DNA of 64,000 bases from CAYSLU01 sp964431965 (GCA_964431965.1 CAYSLU010000005.1:1-64000); one strand, 5' to 3'. Counted from the stretch's first letter, positions 52,149 to 61,040 are shown. Notes: a model not told the origin generated them from the sequence alone. A program made the numbers and translations.

Positions 52149-54611
52149 TCAACAACTGGCGGCTGCGGGCGGCAGATCCTCCGGCGTCAGACATGTCCCG
52201 CGAATCCACGGCACGCCGAACATGCCGGGGTTGGCCTTGCAGGCCGCGGCGGTGTCGTCGGTGTAGTTGACCACGAAAACGCGGCCGTCCTCAAGCTGGA
52301 CCCAGCCGGAATAGCCGTTCTCGTGACCGTTCACGCAGGCTTCGACTTCAACGATGTGGTCGAGCGGGTACTGGTCGGGGAAATCGCCTGTGGCGGCATC
52401 CCAGGCCATCGTGCGCCGGCCGATCTTCGGGTCGGGATCGTCATTTACCGCTTTGAATCGCTTCCAGAGACTGTGGCCGGTGACCTCGGGGCCGATGCAG
52501 GCGGCATACAGTTCCGGGCGCGTGTTCTTCGCTGATCCGGCATAACCGCTGTAGCCGAACACGTCGTGGCGGGTCAGTTCCTCGTTGCCAAAGGCCAGTC
52601 CGTAAGGGCTGGTCTTCGCCCAACCCAGTTCCTGCAGCCGGCCGTCGCCCTTGTCGGTATCCCAGACCGGTTGACCGTCAATCAAGAGTTGCATGCGTCC
52701 AAGACGGCTGATCACCCGGTAGCTGTGGAATTCGCCGGGTTCAACCTCGGCGCGTAGCGACGGTGCGTGTGCCATCTCCACATGGTCGGGGAACAGGCGC
52801 AGAAGTCCCGCGAAGGGAATGCTGACGCTCGCGGCCCGGCCGGCGTTGGCCTGCACCAGCACCTCGAAGGTGATGTCAACAGTCGAGTGCTCGGTATCGG
52901 CCGGGCGCAGGTTGTACTTGGTGAACTGGCCGCACCGGCCATCGCTGTCGATATGCAATACCCCGTCCTTGAGACCCACGCTGCGGCGGTCGTTGAAATG
53001 ACTGCCCATCGGTTGCGGCGGAGTCGGGTCGTGCAGGTCGCCGATCCACGCCCAGAGCGCGGCGCGGCCGATGCCGGAACGGAAGGTGACCATCACACGA
53101 CCGTCCTGGAGCAAGCCCGCGCAAGTGCGGCCGGTGATGGGGAACGGCAAGTCCTGGAAACGCCAGGTCTTGCCGCCATCGTCGGAAAAGCCCCTGGCGC
53201 CGGGCATGGCGTCGGCGCGCAGTTCGCGGGCAATCATAACCAGTCGGGCCGACTCGGGCTCAAGGATGGTCGGTTCGCACAGCACACGGGGCGGGTAGTC
53301 ATTGTGACGGCACCAGCAAGACCAGGTCTCGCCTCGGTCGGTGGAGCGATAGAGGATCAATTCCTGCAGATGCCCATGTTTCACCTGGTCGCCAGCGATC
53401 GATCCGACCGTCATCCAGGAGCCATCCGTCAGTTCGATGATGCGGCTGTTGTCATGTGCGCCTGCGCCGCCCCGCCGATAGAACGGTTCGCCCCAGCTCT
53501 TTCCTCTGTCCGTGCTTGTCCACAGGATGCCGTCCCAGCGCTTTTCGGACGCATCGCGGTCCTCGAAAAGGTAGTCCGACGAGAGCAGGAGCGGGCCGGC
53601 GGCCAACCGCTGCACCCGCACGGTGTTGACCGCGAGGTCGGTCAGTTGTACCGCTTCCGACCAGGTCTTCCCCAAGTCGTCGCTGCACGCATAGGCCAGC
53701 CCACCCCGGCCTCCGGTGTGCGAGCCGATACGCCACGCGCAGACCATGTTCCGGCCACCCGCCCAGGCAACGTCCGGGAAACCGGCATGCACGGCCTGCT
53801 CACGGAACACGGTCACGTGCTTGCCCGGCTGGCGCCAGGTCGAACGCATAGACTGGCATCTGAACCCGTTGTCGGGATCCACAACGCGATCAGTCTTCGC
53901 CTGCGGATGGGGACGCAGCGCCTCACCTTCGGACCATGGCGCCGGGAGCAGCTTCGGCCCGTCGACGGCAGGCCCGTCCGGGAAGACCGAGGTTCGCACC
54001 CGGTCCACCCGCGAGACACCATCCGGCAACGCCACGTCTTCGGCCAGCGGGAACCAGTCGTCGTCGCCGCGGCCCACGACCCAGGCGGTGAGCCGCCGCC
54101 GATCGAGATCGATATGCAGCTTGAAGTCGTACGGCGTGTCCGGGCGGACGAACGGGCCGAAGGAGTCGATCGTCCCGTCGCTCACCCAGGCGCAGACATG
54201 CGCCCGGTGGCGGCCCTCCACGTCGTCCTCGTTCCAGAACCAGCCTTGCTCGCCCTTGCTCCGCCCCAGACCGCGCCGGTCGTCGGCCAAGCCGAACCGG
54301 ACCAACGGAACGAAGGCATCCCCGTCGCCCGCGCCCAGTTCGATGGCGTGCAGGAACTGGGGCAGGTGTTCGGGCAATTCGTCCCACTTGTGGCCCATCA
54401 TATCGAACCCGCCCAGCGCAGCGGCCTGGAGCTCGTTCGCCTCCGCCTGGGAGGTCTTGCCTGACGCTGCCGCGGTGACCTGCCGCGGGATCCAGCACGG
54501 TTTGCCGCTCACGTAGTCCACCGGGTTGGCCGGCCCCATGTGGAGCGTGGCATAGGCGTGGATCGTCCGGACGCCCTGAGGAACCGTTACCTGTCTTGTT
54601 ACACTCTTTAT
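52149..54611 (-). CDS. BNR-repeat (Asp-box) protein, probable ATA start
   Basis: From the ATG at 54539 the protein has 796 residues, with four Asp boxes at 286-293 (SDDLGKTW), 342-349 (STDRGKSW), 399-406 (STDRGETW) and 452-459 (SDDGGKTW). It also has a C-terminal concanavalin-like module (LRPADTEHSTVDITFEVLVQ) and a final strand set ending ACKANPGMFGVPWIRG. The frame is clearly coding 24 codons further upstream (KSVTRQVTVPQGVRTIHAY), where no ATG, GTG or TTG exists; an ATA at 54611 follows AAAGGA by about ten bases, so I place the start there. Sialidase-type fold; the true substrate is unknown. Its 3' end is copied in the chimera at 47585. Confidence 0.8.
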   Translation of the reverse strand: MKSVTRQVTVPQGVRTIHAYATLHMGPANPVDYVSGKPCWIPRQVTAAASGKTSQAEANELQAAALGGFDMMGHKWDELPEHLPQFLHAIELGAGDGDAFVPLVRFGLADDRRGLGRSKGEQGWFWNEDDVEGRHRAHVCAWVSDGTIDSFGPFVRPDTPYDFKLHIDLDRRRLTAWVVGRGDDDWFPLAEDVALPDGVSRVDRVRTSVFPDGPAVDGPKLLPAPWSEGEALRPHPQAKTDRVVDPDNGFRCQSMRSTWRQPGKHVTVFREQAVHAGFPDVAWAGGRNMVCAWRIGSHTGGRGGLAYACSDDLGKTWSEAVQLTDLAVNTVRVQRLAAGPLLLSSDYLFEDRDASEKRWDGILWTSTDRGKSWGEPFYRRGGAGAHDNSRIIELTDGSWMTVGSIAGDQVKHGHLQELILYRSTDRGETWSCWCRHNDYPPRVLCEPTILEPESARLVMIARELRADAMPGARGFSDDGGKTWRFQDLPFPITGRTCAGLLQDGRVMVTFRSGIGRAALWAWIGDLHDPTPPQPMGSHFNDRRSVGLKDGVLHIDSDGRCGQFTKYNLRPADTEHSTVDITFEVLVQANAGRAASVSIPFAGLLRLFPDHVEMAHAPSLRAEVEPGEFHSYRVISRLGRMQLLIDGQPVWDTDKGDGRLQELGWAKTSPYGLAFGNEELTRHDVFGYSGYAGSAKNTRPELYAACIGPEVTGHSLWKRFKAVNDDPDPKIGRRTMAWDAATGDFPDQYPLDHIVEVEACVNGHENGYSGWVQLEDGRVFVVNYTDDTAAACKANPGMFGVPWIRGTCLTPEDLPPAAASC

Positions 54612-54627
54612 GGTTTCAGTTTCCTTT

Positions 54628-55626
54628 CTATGCCGTTCTTCCGGTCACCGCTTCCACCATGGCCTTGTACTGCGCAAAGCAGTCGGCCCCGCGGCCGGTC
54701 ATGTAGGGCGAGGCGGTGGGGGTGACCGCCAGGCCGCGGCGGTCGTCGAAGCAGTCTCGAATCAGCGCCTCGGTCTGTGCGCGGATCTCGTCCGGAGTCT
54801 TCTCATACATGTCGGCGATCTGGATGTTGCCCTCCAGCGCCACCTTGCCGCGGAGCGCCGCCTTAGCCTCGGCTGGCGTGATGTCACCCATGGGCGGTGC
54901 CTCGAAGCAGTGGAACACATCGGCGCCGAACTCAGGGAAGCAGTCGATGACCGACTTCACGCTGCCGTGGCAGTGCACGTTGAGGCGCCCGCCGGCCACG
55001 TGGATGCGGTCGGCGATGGCGCGGTCGTACCGCACGTTGAAGTCGAGGAAGTCCTGCCGCCCGTGCAGGGGCGGCGCGATCATCTCCTGGCCGAAGATGT
55101 TGAAGTACGGCCCGACGCCGCGCTCGATCAGGTAGTCCAGCAACCGCAGAACGGTCTTCTGATAGCGCTGCGCGAGCCGGTGCAGGACGTCGCGGTCGGT
55201 GATCGACATCAGGGCGCACTGCTCTGACCCGAACAGGCCGGACACGAATCCCCCGGGATTGTTGTGCAGCGTTGCGAGCACGATGCCCCGGTCCCCGACC
55301 TTGTCCCTGAGGCGGAAGTATTCGGAAACGTCTCCACTGATCTCCGCTTCCGGCAGTTCCAGGTAGCGCTCGGCTTCATCCGCATCCCGGAGCGTATGTC
55401 GCCGGCCCTCTTCCTTCGCCCATGGCACCACGGGACCGCGCACCAGGTTCCCCGCAGGCCACGGCTCGACCCAGTCGCTGTGTTCGGTCATCAGCCGGAA
55501 CATCGGGTCGTAGGTCGGGTCGTCGCGGAATCCCCACCAGCGGATGATCACTGCCGGCCGGTCCATCTCCTCGTGGAAGTAGAGGCGGTGCAGGCGTTCC
55601 TGCGACGTCAGGGGAGCGCGTGTCAT
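54628..55626 (-). CDS. UroD-like methyltransferase-type protein
   Basis: A 332-residue URO-D superfamily protein. AAAGGA lies eight bases before the ATG at 55626, which overlaps the heparinase stop (ATGA). Family features: RPAVIIRWWGFRDDPTYDPM, GIVLATLHNNPGGFVSGLFGSEQ, GRLNVHCHGSVKSVIDCFPEFGADVFHCFEAPPMGD and KVALEGNIQIADMYEKTP. The histidines and cysteine of NVHCHG and HCFE sit where the corrinoid-methyltransferase members bind zinc. Second of seven genes in the run controlled near araC. Confidence 0.86.
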   Translation of the reverse strand: MTRAPLTSQERLHRLYFHEEMDRPAVIIRWWGFRDDPTYDPMFRLMTEHSDWVEPWPAGNLVRGPVVPWAKEEGRRHTLRDADEAERYLELPEAEISGDVSEYFRLRDKVGDRGIVLATLHNNPGGFVSGLFGSEQCALMSITDRDVLHRLAQRYQKTVLRLLDYLIERGVGPYFNIFGQEMIAPPLHGRQDFLDFNVRYDRAIADRIHVAGGRLNVHCHGSVKSVIDCFPEFGADVFHCFEAPPMGDITPAEAKAALRGKVALEGNIQIADMYEKTPDEIRAQTEALIRDCFDDRRGLAVTPTASPYMTGRGADCFAQYKAMVEAVTGRTA

Positions 55627-57656
55627 CGACAATGTCCTTTCTGATCTGCAGCTTTGACTTCCATGCTCGTCGCCATTGGGACGATGGAGGGCAGACCGAC
55701 GGCCAACGGCACGGACACTTCCTCGTCGCCGATGCGGCCGACGAGCACATCGCCGGCCACTCGGACGGCCGCTCGCGGCGTCGGCGCGGGGCCGATGGCG
55801 GTGGTCACCAGCCAGGCCTGTACGGCGCGACCGGCCGGCGCGTCGGCCTCCCACACAGCGGTCGTGGTCGGAACCCGCGTGCCATACCGGGGGCTGTACC
55901 AGCCCAATGGGGTCGGCTCCTCGCGCCCACGCACCGCCAGCGGGGCGGCCAACCCGGGCAACAGCGGCGCCACACGGACATTTCCCTGGTCGGGCTCGGT
56001 GGTCCGCAGGACGCCGTCCGCCAGGTCAACCGTGCAGTCGGGATGCAAGTGCCAGTGCCAGGTCAGGTGGCGGGCCTGGTCCAGTTCAACCGTGTCCACC
56101 ACCAGCCACCAGAGTCCGCGTCGGTAGAGCACACAGCGCTGGTGTACGACCGCGGGGGGCAGGCCGGTGAAGCCGGAGGTGTGGGCGGCGCGGCAGAAAT
56201 CCCAGTCGGGTGTGATGGCCCAGGTATCGTCGGGCAATGGATCCTTGGCAAAACGCGGCCCCGGCAGTTGGCCGGCGCCATCAACGAGCACGGCGTTGTG
56301 GGCCGCCGTGCCCGTGAAATAGGCGCGCCAGGCATCGCCGACATAGTGGAAGCGGCCGGCATCGACCAGGAGAAAGCGGCCATGGCGCACCGAGAGGTGC
56401 AGCATGTCATTGTGCGTGTGACCGGCCCCCAACGGTCCGGCGTCGAACCAGGCCCACTGGTCGTTTGGCCCCCAGCCCGAACGCATGGTCAACTGGCCGG
56501 CCCAGGGCAGCAGGCGGGAGGGCAGGCCTGCCGGCGCTTCGCCCTCCGCGCCGGCGGTGGCGATATACAGCCAGTCAGGCCGGCCATCGGCGTGCGCGCG
56601 TGCTGCGAAGCGCTTGGCGATCTGGTCCTCGTCGCTGTCGTTGTTCATCGGGCCGAAACCGCGCTGGTCGACGACCGCCGCCGTGGCCTCCCACATGCGG
56701 GCGATGCCGTCGCGAAACGATCGCGGCACGAGGGCGCCATACCCGGCGGCATCGAAGACGCGGACGAGGGCCGAGAAGCTCCGCTCTGTCACCTGGTGGT
56801 AGTGGAAGGTGAACTCGTTCTGCGCGCCGTCGGGATAGCACAGCCGCTCCGTCATCGGCGCGATGGTCTCGGCCGCGTAGGTCCGCCAGGCCGGAGCGTC
56901 TCGGAACTCCGGCCAGGCGCAGCCCAGGGTCGCCAAGCCGTTCATCTCCATGGAGAGCCAGTTGCTCGGTTGGGCGTGGAAACGCCACGCGTAGTCGGCG
57001 TGATCCGGCAGGCTGGCGGTGACGGCGACCAGCGTGGCGTCGGAGAGCGCGCCCGCGCGGCGCATGTGGTGGACGATCCTGGTCCAGTGCACGGCGCGCT
57101 CGAACGCCTCCAGACCCCGCCACGTTGGCAGACTGCTCTTCACACCGGGATAGGGATTGGTGACGATCCAGTCCCACAGCATCGCGTCGATGCGCCGCGC
57201 GTAAGCCGTATCACCCGTCGCCCGCCAGCCCTGGAACAGGCGCTCAAGGTTGGTATGGCGGTTGTGCATCCAACCCCATTCGCGGTCGCCGTTCGGGCCA
57301 TTGTAGTGCCAGTCCCAGCCGCCGTCCGCACGCCGGGGAACAGGATCCCACCCCGAACCAAACGGGGTCAGGTCGGCCATCACGCGGTCGGCATCGGCCC
57401 GGGGCTCGCGCGGTGGGTAGTCCGGATCCGAAGCCTCCACCATCGCCGGGACGGGCGCCGTGCGCCAGTAGGCCGCCAGCCGTTCCGCGGCGGCAAGTCG
57501 CGCCGCCCGGCGCCACAGTCCGACGACCTCCGCCATCTCTGGCCGTTCCTCCGACAGGGTGGCGCAGGCCCGGTCGATCAGTTCCGGATGGCTCGCCGCC
57601 AGGTCGGGCAGGGACGGTGGTCGTGGTTCTGGGATTGTGTTCCTCTGTTCGCTCAT
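55623..57656 (-). CDS. Heparinase II/III-like protein, full length
   Basis: I use the ATG at 57656 (677 residues), because similarity to the paralogue at 26040 begins there; the frame is open to 57788 through a short tandem repeat. Residues ~30-350 form the alpha/alpha toroid (HNRHTNLERLFQGWRATGDTAYARRIDAML; NWLSMEMNGLATLGCAWPEF; EFTFHYHQVTERSF). The C-terminal half is the beta-sandwich (WAWFDAGPLGAGHTHNDMLHLSV; LVDAGRFHYVG; HLTWHWHLHPDCTVDLADG). The Asn/His/Tyr-rich toroid elements and GHTHND loop are those expected of PL12/15/21-like lyases. No signal peptide is apparent from this start. First gene of the seven-gene run. Confidence 0.85.
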   Translation of the reverse strand: MSEQRNTIPEPRPPSLPDLAASHPELIDRACATLSEERPEMAEVVGLWRRAARLAAAERLAAYWRTAPVPAMVEASDPDYPPREPRADADRVMADLTPFGSGWDPVPRRADGGWDWHYNGPNGDREWGWMHNRHTNLERLFQGWRATGDTAYARRIDAMLWDWIVTNPYPGVKSSLPTWRGLEAFERAVHWTRIVHHMRRAGALSDATLVAVTASLPDHADYAWRFHAQPSNWLSMEMNGLATLGCAWPEFRDAPAWRTYAAETIAPMTERLCYPDGAQNEFTFHYHQVTERSFSALVRVFDAAGYGALVPRSFRDGIARMWEATAAVVDQRGFGPMNNDSDEDQIAKRFAARAHADGRPDWLYIATAGAEGEAPAGLPSRLLPWAGQLTMRSGWGPNDQWAWFDAGPLGAGHTHNDMLHLSVRHGRFLLVDAGRFHYVGDAWRAYFTGTAAHNAVLVDGAGQLPGPRFAKDPLPDDTWAITPDWDFCRAAHTSGFTGLPPAVVHQRCVLYRRGLWWLVVDTVELDQARHLTWHWHLHPDCTVDLADGVLRTTEPDQGNVRVAPLLPGLAAPLAVRGREEPTPLGWYSPRYGTRVPTTTAVWEADAPAGRAVQAWLVTTAIGPAPTPRAAVRVAGDVLVGRIGDEEVSVPLAVGLPSIVPMATSMEVKAADQKGHCR

Positions 57657-57696
57657 ACCAAGTCCGTTCCAACGCGGGCCGTCGCCCGCAGACCAA

Positions 57697-57761
57697 GCTT
57701 TGTCGGTAGCTTTGTCGACCATGCTCGCGACAAAGATCCCGACAAATATCCCGACAAAGAC
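57697..57761. repeat. Short 12-base tandem repeats in two orientations
   Basis: Two units containing GCTTTGTCG (57697-57720) are followed after five bases by three units of the form C-CGACAAA-AT (57726-57761), so the two sets are inverted relative to each other and share the core TTTGTCG/CGACAAA. They lie immediately before the heparinase-like start. Read on the minus strand they extend its frame as KVFVGIFVGIFVASMVDKATDKA. They may be a regulatory array, a slippage-generated repeat or part of a longer N-terminus. Confidence 0.65.
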
Positions 57762-57797
57762 CTTACGCATCTGCGTCATATGTCCCAACGGAACAGT

Positions 57798-58516
57798 CTA
57801 ATGCCTCCCGACACAGGTTTTCAGCAGCGCCAGGATTCCGCGGTAGTGTCGTTCCTGATAGACCTCCAGCAGTTTCGGCGTGGTTTGGTCCGAAAGGGCC
57901 GGCACGTACTCCGGGTTGCCGTCATTCTCCGCCAACAGGCGGCGATGGCGGGGATCAGGAGTTCCGGCCCCGACTCCCCGGCGTCGATGGCTCCGATGAG
58001 CGCGATCGCGCGATCGCGGTTGCCTACCCGCAGGCCGATCAGCGTCTTTCCCCCGACCGTCGCGCCATACGGCTCCGAGTTCGCCAACGTCGGATAGGTC
58101 GCGGCGATGGCGGCGAGGCGTGACTCGATCGCCTGGTGCGGCCACCAGACCCGGTGGTCGCGGACGCGCACGGCAATCGGACCATTTGGAGGACGCCCGA
58201 TCGGGGACGACACCCAGTAGACGTAGGTTCGCCTCGGCGTCACCCGCTTGTCCACGAACACGAACTTGCGCTCGTTGATCGGCGTAAGGGATCCCTCAAA
58301 GATCAGCCGCGCCTTGTCTGGCCGCAGTCCGTCGAAATGTCCTGCCGCGTCCCGCACCCACTGATACCGCGGCTCGCAGGTGCGGTGGATGCGGATGGTG
58401 GGTTGCGCCGAGACGACCGGGGGATCGCGGTAGAAGGGGCGCTTGAGGTAGAAGGTCAGATGAACTCCATCTTCTTCGACCCGGGCATTCGTTTGACCAA
58501 AGACATGTCGGTGCAT
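57798..58516 (-). pseudogene. Frameshifted M14-type carboxypeptidase-like gene
   Basis: From the ATG at 58516 the protein has a beta-rich N-terminal domain (RIHRTCEPRYQWVRDAAGHFDGL; TPRRTYVYWVSSPIG), then the start of an M14 peptidase domain: YPTLANSEPYGATVGGKTLIGLRVG, followed by IDAGESGPELLIPAI. The zinc-binding HxxE of M14 is here DAGE, so the histidine is lost. Near 57950 the frame breaks; the next 45 codons (RRLLAENDGNPEYVPAL, then KLLEVYQERHYRGILALL) continue in another frame to a stop at 57798. The rest of the ~250-residue catalytic domain is absent. Probably once an operon-leading gene; now inactive. Confidence 0.7.
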
Positions 58517-58613
58517 GGTTTGTCTGCCGCGTCAACCAGGCCAATATTGTGGGGTGACCGACGGCGACCTCCCACCCGGACGGGCCTTCCTCAACCAACC
58601 GGATTATGCCGCA

Positions 58614-58642
58614 TTGATACCGCAAGGGCGGTAGGACAATAT
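58614..58642 (+). promoter_or_regulatory. Candidate promoter for the araC-type gene
   Basis: TTGATA (58614-58619) and CAATAT (58637-58642) are 17 bases apart and lie 46-74 bases before the araC-type start, in the region between it and the minus-strand genes. The -35 is close to consensus; the -10 is weak (three of six). Confidence 0.35.
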
Positions 58643-58687
58643 CTAGTCATGTCGATCGGATCGTGATGGTGCGATACGAGAGCCCCT

Positions 58688-59623
58688 ATGCCCGACTTTC
58701 ACCTGTCTCCGCTGGCTTTCATCGGGAGCGGAAGCCATCTGCATCGCGTGTGCGACGCGGTGGGCGTCGTCTGCGATCCCCATCACCACCTGTACCATGA
58801 ACTGGACTACGTCCTGAAGGGGCGAGGCCTATTCGCAGTGGGTGCGCGGAAGGTCGAGGTGCGAGCAGGCGATATGGTGTACCTGGCTCGGGGGGTATAC
58901 CACTGGCGCATGAGCGACGCGGGCTGTCCGTTGGAGCTATGCAATCTGACGATCGACGACAACGACGTGCGGCGCGTGCTGCGCGCCCATCCCGCCGGTC
59001 CGCGAACGGAATGGCCGTGGTGGCGGCACTGGCCCCGGTCGGAACTGACCGGCAATGAGGCCCAGGCGTTCATCCGATCCCTGGTCTGTCTGATGCGCCG
59101 GCGGCCCCACACCGTCCGCCTCAGGCCCGGGCCTCCGCGCACGGGCCCGGTGGACGCAGAGTCCGCCGGACGGGTGTCGCGCGAGGACATCGACCGACTT
59201 CTGCCCGGCATCGCCGGCCTGCTTTCGCTCGAGCGCGATGGCGGCGCGGCAGGCCCCGATCTGCATGCCCTGGCGCAGCGCGTGCGCCGCCGGCCCGAAC
59301 AGCCGCTTCGGCTGGCCGAGGAAGCCGCTCGCCTGGGCGTCAGCCGCTGGTGGCTCTCGCGCGTCTTCCGGCGCCGATTCGGGGTGACACTCTGGCAGCA
59401 CCGCGACTACGCGCGTGTCGACCTTGCGATCGAGCGCCTGCTGTCGTCCGACGTCACGGTCAGTGAACTGGGCCGTACGCTCGGCTACGCCGGCACCGCC
59501 CAGTTCATCGCCACGTTCAAGCGGCTGACCGGCCTCACGCCCGCGCGCCTACGGCGCCGGTACGTCCGCCCGCCATGCGGTGCGGAAACGTCTCTCCGGG
59601 GATCGTCGGGCTCGGACCTATGA
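58688..59623 (+). CDS. AraC-family transcriptional regulator
   Basis: A 311-residue regulator. Residues ~28-80 are an AraC-type cupin (HHHLYHELDYVLKGRGLFAVG; VRAGDMVYLARGVYHWRM). The C-terminal ~85 residues are the double helix-turn-helix: LRLAEEAARLGVSRWWLSRVF, FRRRFGVTLWQHR, then VSELGRTLGYAGTAQFIATFKRLTGLTPARLRR. The histidine-rich N-terminus fits binding of a sugar. It diverges from the minus-strand run below 58516, which begins with the pseudogene and the heparinase-like gene, so activation of that run in response to a breakdown product is the likely role (inferred). Its 3' end overlaps the broken GH172 gene's end by six bases. Confidence 0.92.
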   Translation: MPDFHLSPLAFIGSGSHLHRVCDAVGVVCDPHHHLYHELDYVLKGRGLFAVGARKVEVRAGDMVYLARGVYHWRMSDAGCPLELCNLTIDDNDVRRVLRAHPAGPRTEWPWWRHWPRSELTGNEAQAFIRSLVCLMRRRPHTVRLRPGPPRTGPVDAESAGRVSREDIDRLLPGIAGLLSLERDGGAAGPDLHALAQRVRRRPEQPLRLAEEAARLGVSRWWLSRVFRRRFGVTLWQHRDYARVDLAIERLLSSDVTVSELGRTLGYAGTAQFIATFKRLTGLTPARLRRRYVRPPCGAETSLRGSSGSDL

Positions 59624-60849
59624 GGGGAAGATCTCCTTCCGCCGTGACGATGCGGGCGACTCGAAGCAGAGGTAGAATCCCCACCCCTTGCCGTGTTCCG
59701 TGTCGAGGGCTACGGCAAGCTCGTGCGTGCCTTTGGCCAGCCGGACGCGCGCCTTGGTCCGCAGGTACGGCGCCGGATTCTGCCGGCACGGTTCGCAGAG
59801 TGCAGGCTTTCCATCAATGAACGCCTTCACGCCGCCGTCATGCCCGACGTGCAGGATCCATTCGCCGGCACGGGCTACGCTGAGCTTGTGCACGAGGTAG
59901 ACCAGGCCATCGGCTTCCCCGTAGACGCTGTGGACGTTGACCATGCTGGCCTGGGGATGGTCGGGGTCCTTCTCGGCGTGGTATGCGCGCCAGCCGAGCC
60001 GGTCGGATAGCCGGACGCCCTTCGCCTTCGCGACGTCCGACGCCGGAAGCAGGCGCGACAGCTGCCAATCCGTGACGAATCGTGAATAGCGCGGGCCAAG
60101 CCGACCTTCGCGGTGGACCTGCGTGCCCTGCGCCCACTGCGCCTTCATCTGCCGCATCTCGGGCGTCAGGCGCACCAACTGGCCGGGACACTGCCGGGCG
60201 GGGTCCATGACCCAGCGCCCATTCTCACGCATCACGGGAAGCCGCTTCATCACAGGAGGAGGTTCGATGACGGCCACGGGCTTTGCGGAGTACCAGTTGG
60301 CGGTGCTGCACATCTCGTTGGCCAGGTGGTTGCCGTGGCCGTGCTCGATGGTGACCTTGATGCTCTTTCGGAACCGGACAGGGTTTTCCACGTGAAAGAC
60401 GTAGGACGTCTGGTAGCCTCCCACCCGGTTCCAGAGGCTCGTTCCCTTCTCGGGAAGCGTGTTCCCCTCGAAGATCGACGAGCCGTTGCGGAGGAATGCG
60501 TTCGGCTGCATGCCCCACGCCTGGTTGAGGTAGTCTTCGCTGCCCGTGCCATGCAGGTCCGGCGGCCACTTGTAGCCGTCGATCCAGATCATGTCGTCGC
60601 CTTCGCCCCACCATGTCCCTTGGAAATTGGTCACGCTCAGGTTGCAGCCGAGGTAGTGCCCGCCGCCCTCGGCGTCCAGAATGATGCCATCCAGATGTGC
60701 GTGATGAGTCCCGGCCCACGGATGTCCGCGAGAACCCGCGACTCTCCCGCGGGGATCTTCCACCCGTCCGTATTCCGGCCCGTCACGTCGTACGATGAAA
60801 CCCGTCCCGTCTTCCTGTTCCGGATCCTTGCCAGTTCCTGCATGCTCAT
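59618..60849 (-). pseudogene. Broken GH172 (DUF2961) gene with deletion and frameshift
   Basis: Starting at the ATG at 60849 (GGAGGAAC upstream), the sequence MSMQELARIRN, then SSYDVTGRN and GPGLITHIWM is a normal DUF2961 N-terminus. At about 60690 it jumps, in a different frame, to DGIILDAEGGGHYLGCNLS, then WWGEGDDMIWIDG and GTGSEDYLNQAWGMQ. The intact GH172 in the window has about 130 residues between the equivalent points. So a deletion removed the first beta-domain's core and shifted the frame. The C-terminal part is still open for ~350 codons and keeps both glutamate motifs plus an extra C-terminal module (GEWILHVGHDGGVKAFIDG). Confidence 0.85.
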
Positions 60850-61040
60850 GTTCCTCCTCCATGACTCGGGAATGTAGCTACGCTCCCTTCGACCGCGCGA
60901 GCGGAATGACGACATTGCGGGCCCAGCTCGCTCGATGCTGACCGTTCACCGGAGCACCATTCGCCTCTTTTCGCGTTGCTTATTGATACGAAACAGATAG
61001 CATTATCGCGTCGGTCGACAAAACAACAAGGAGAGATCAT
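60850..61040. promoter_or_regulatory. Divergent leader with candidate sod promoter
   Basis: The region between the broken GH172 gene and sod contains an AT-richer stretch (60976-61030), unlike the surrounding GC-rich DNA. TTGCTT (60976-60981) and CATTAT (61001-61006), 19 bases apart, are a weak promoter candidate. AAGGAG (61028-61033) is the sod ribosome-binding site, seven bases before ATG. Confidence 0.35.

Noticed and set aside
57726..57761. CRISPR-like or iteron origin repeats
   Set aside because: The units are only 12 bases, contiguous and few; no replication protein gene is near.
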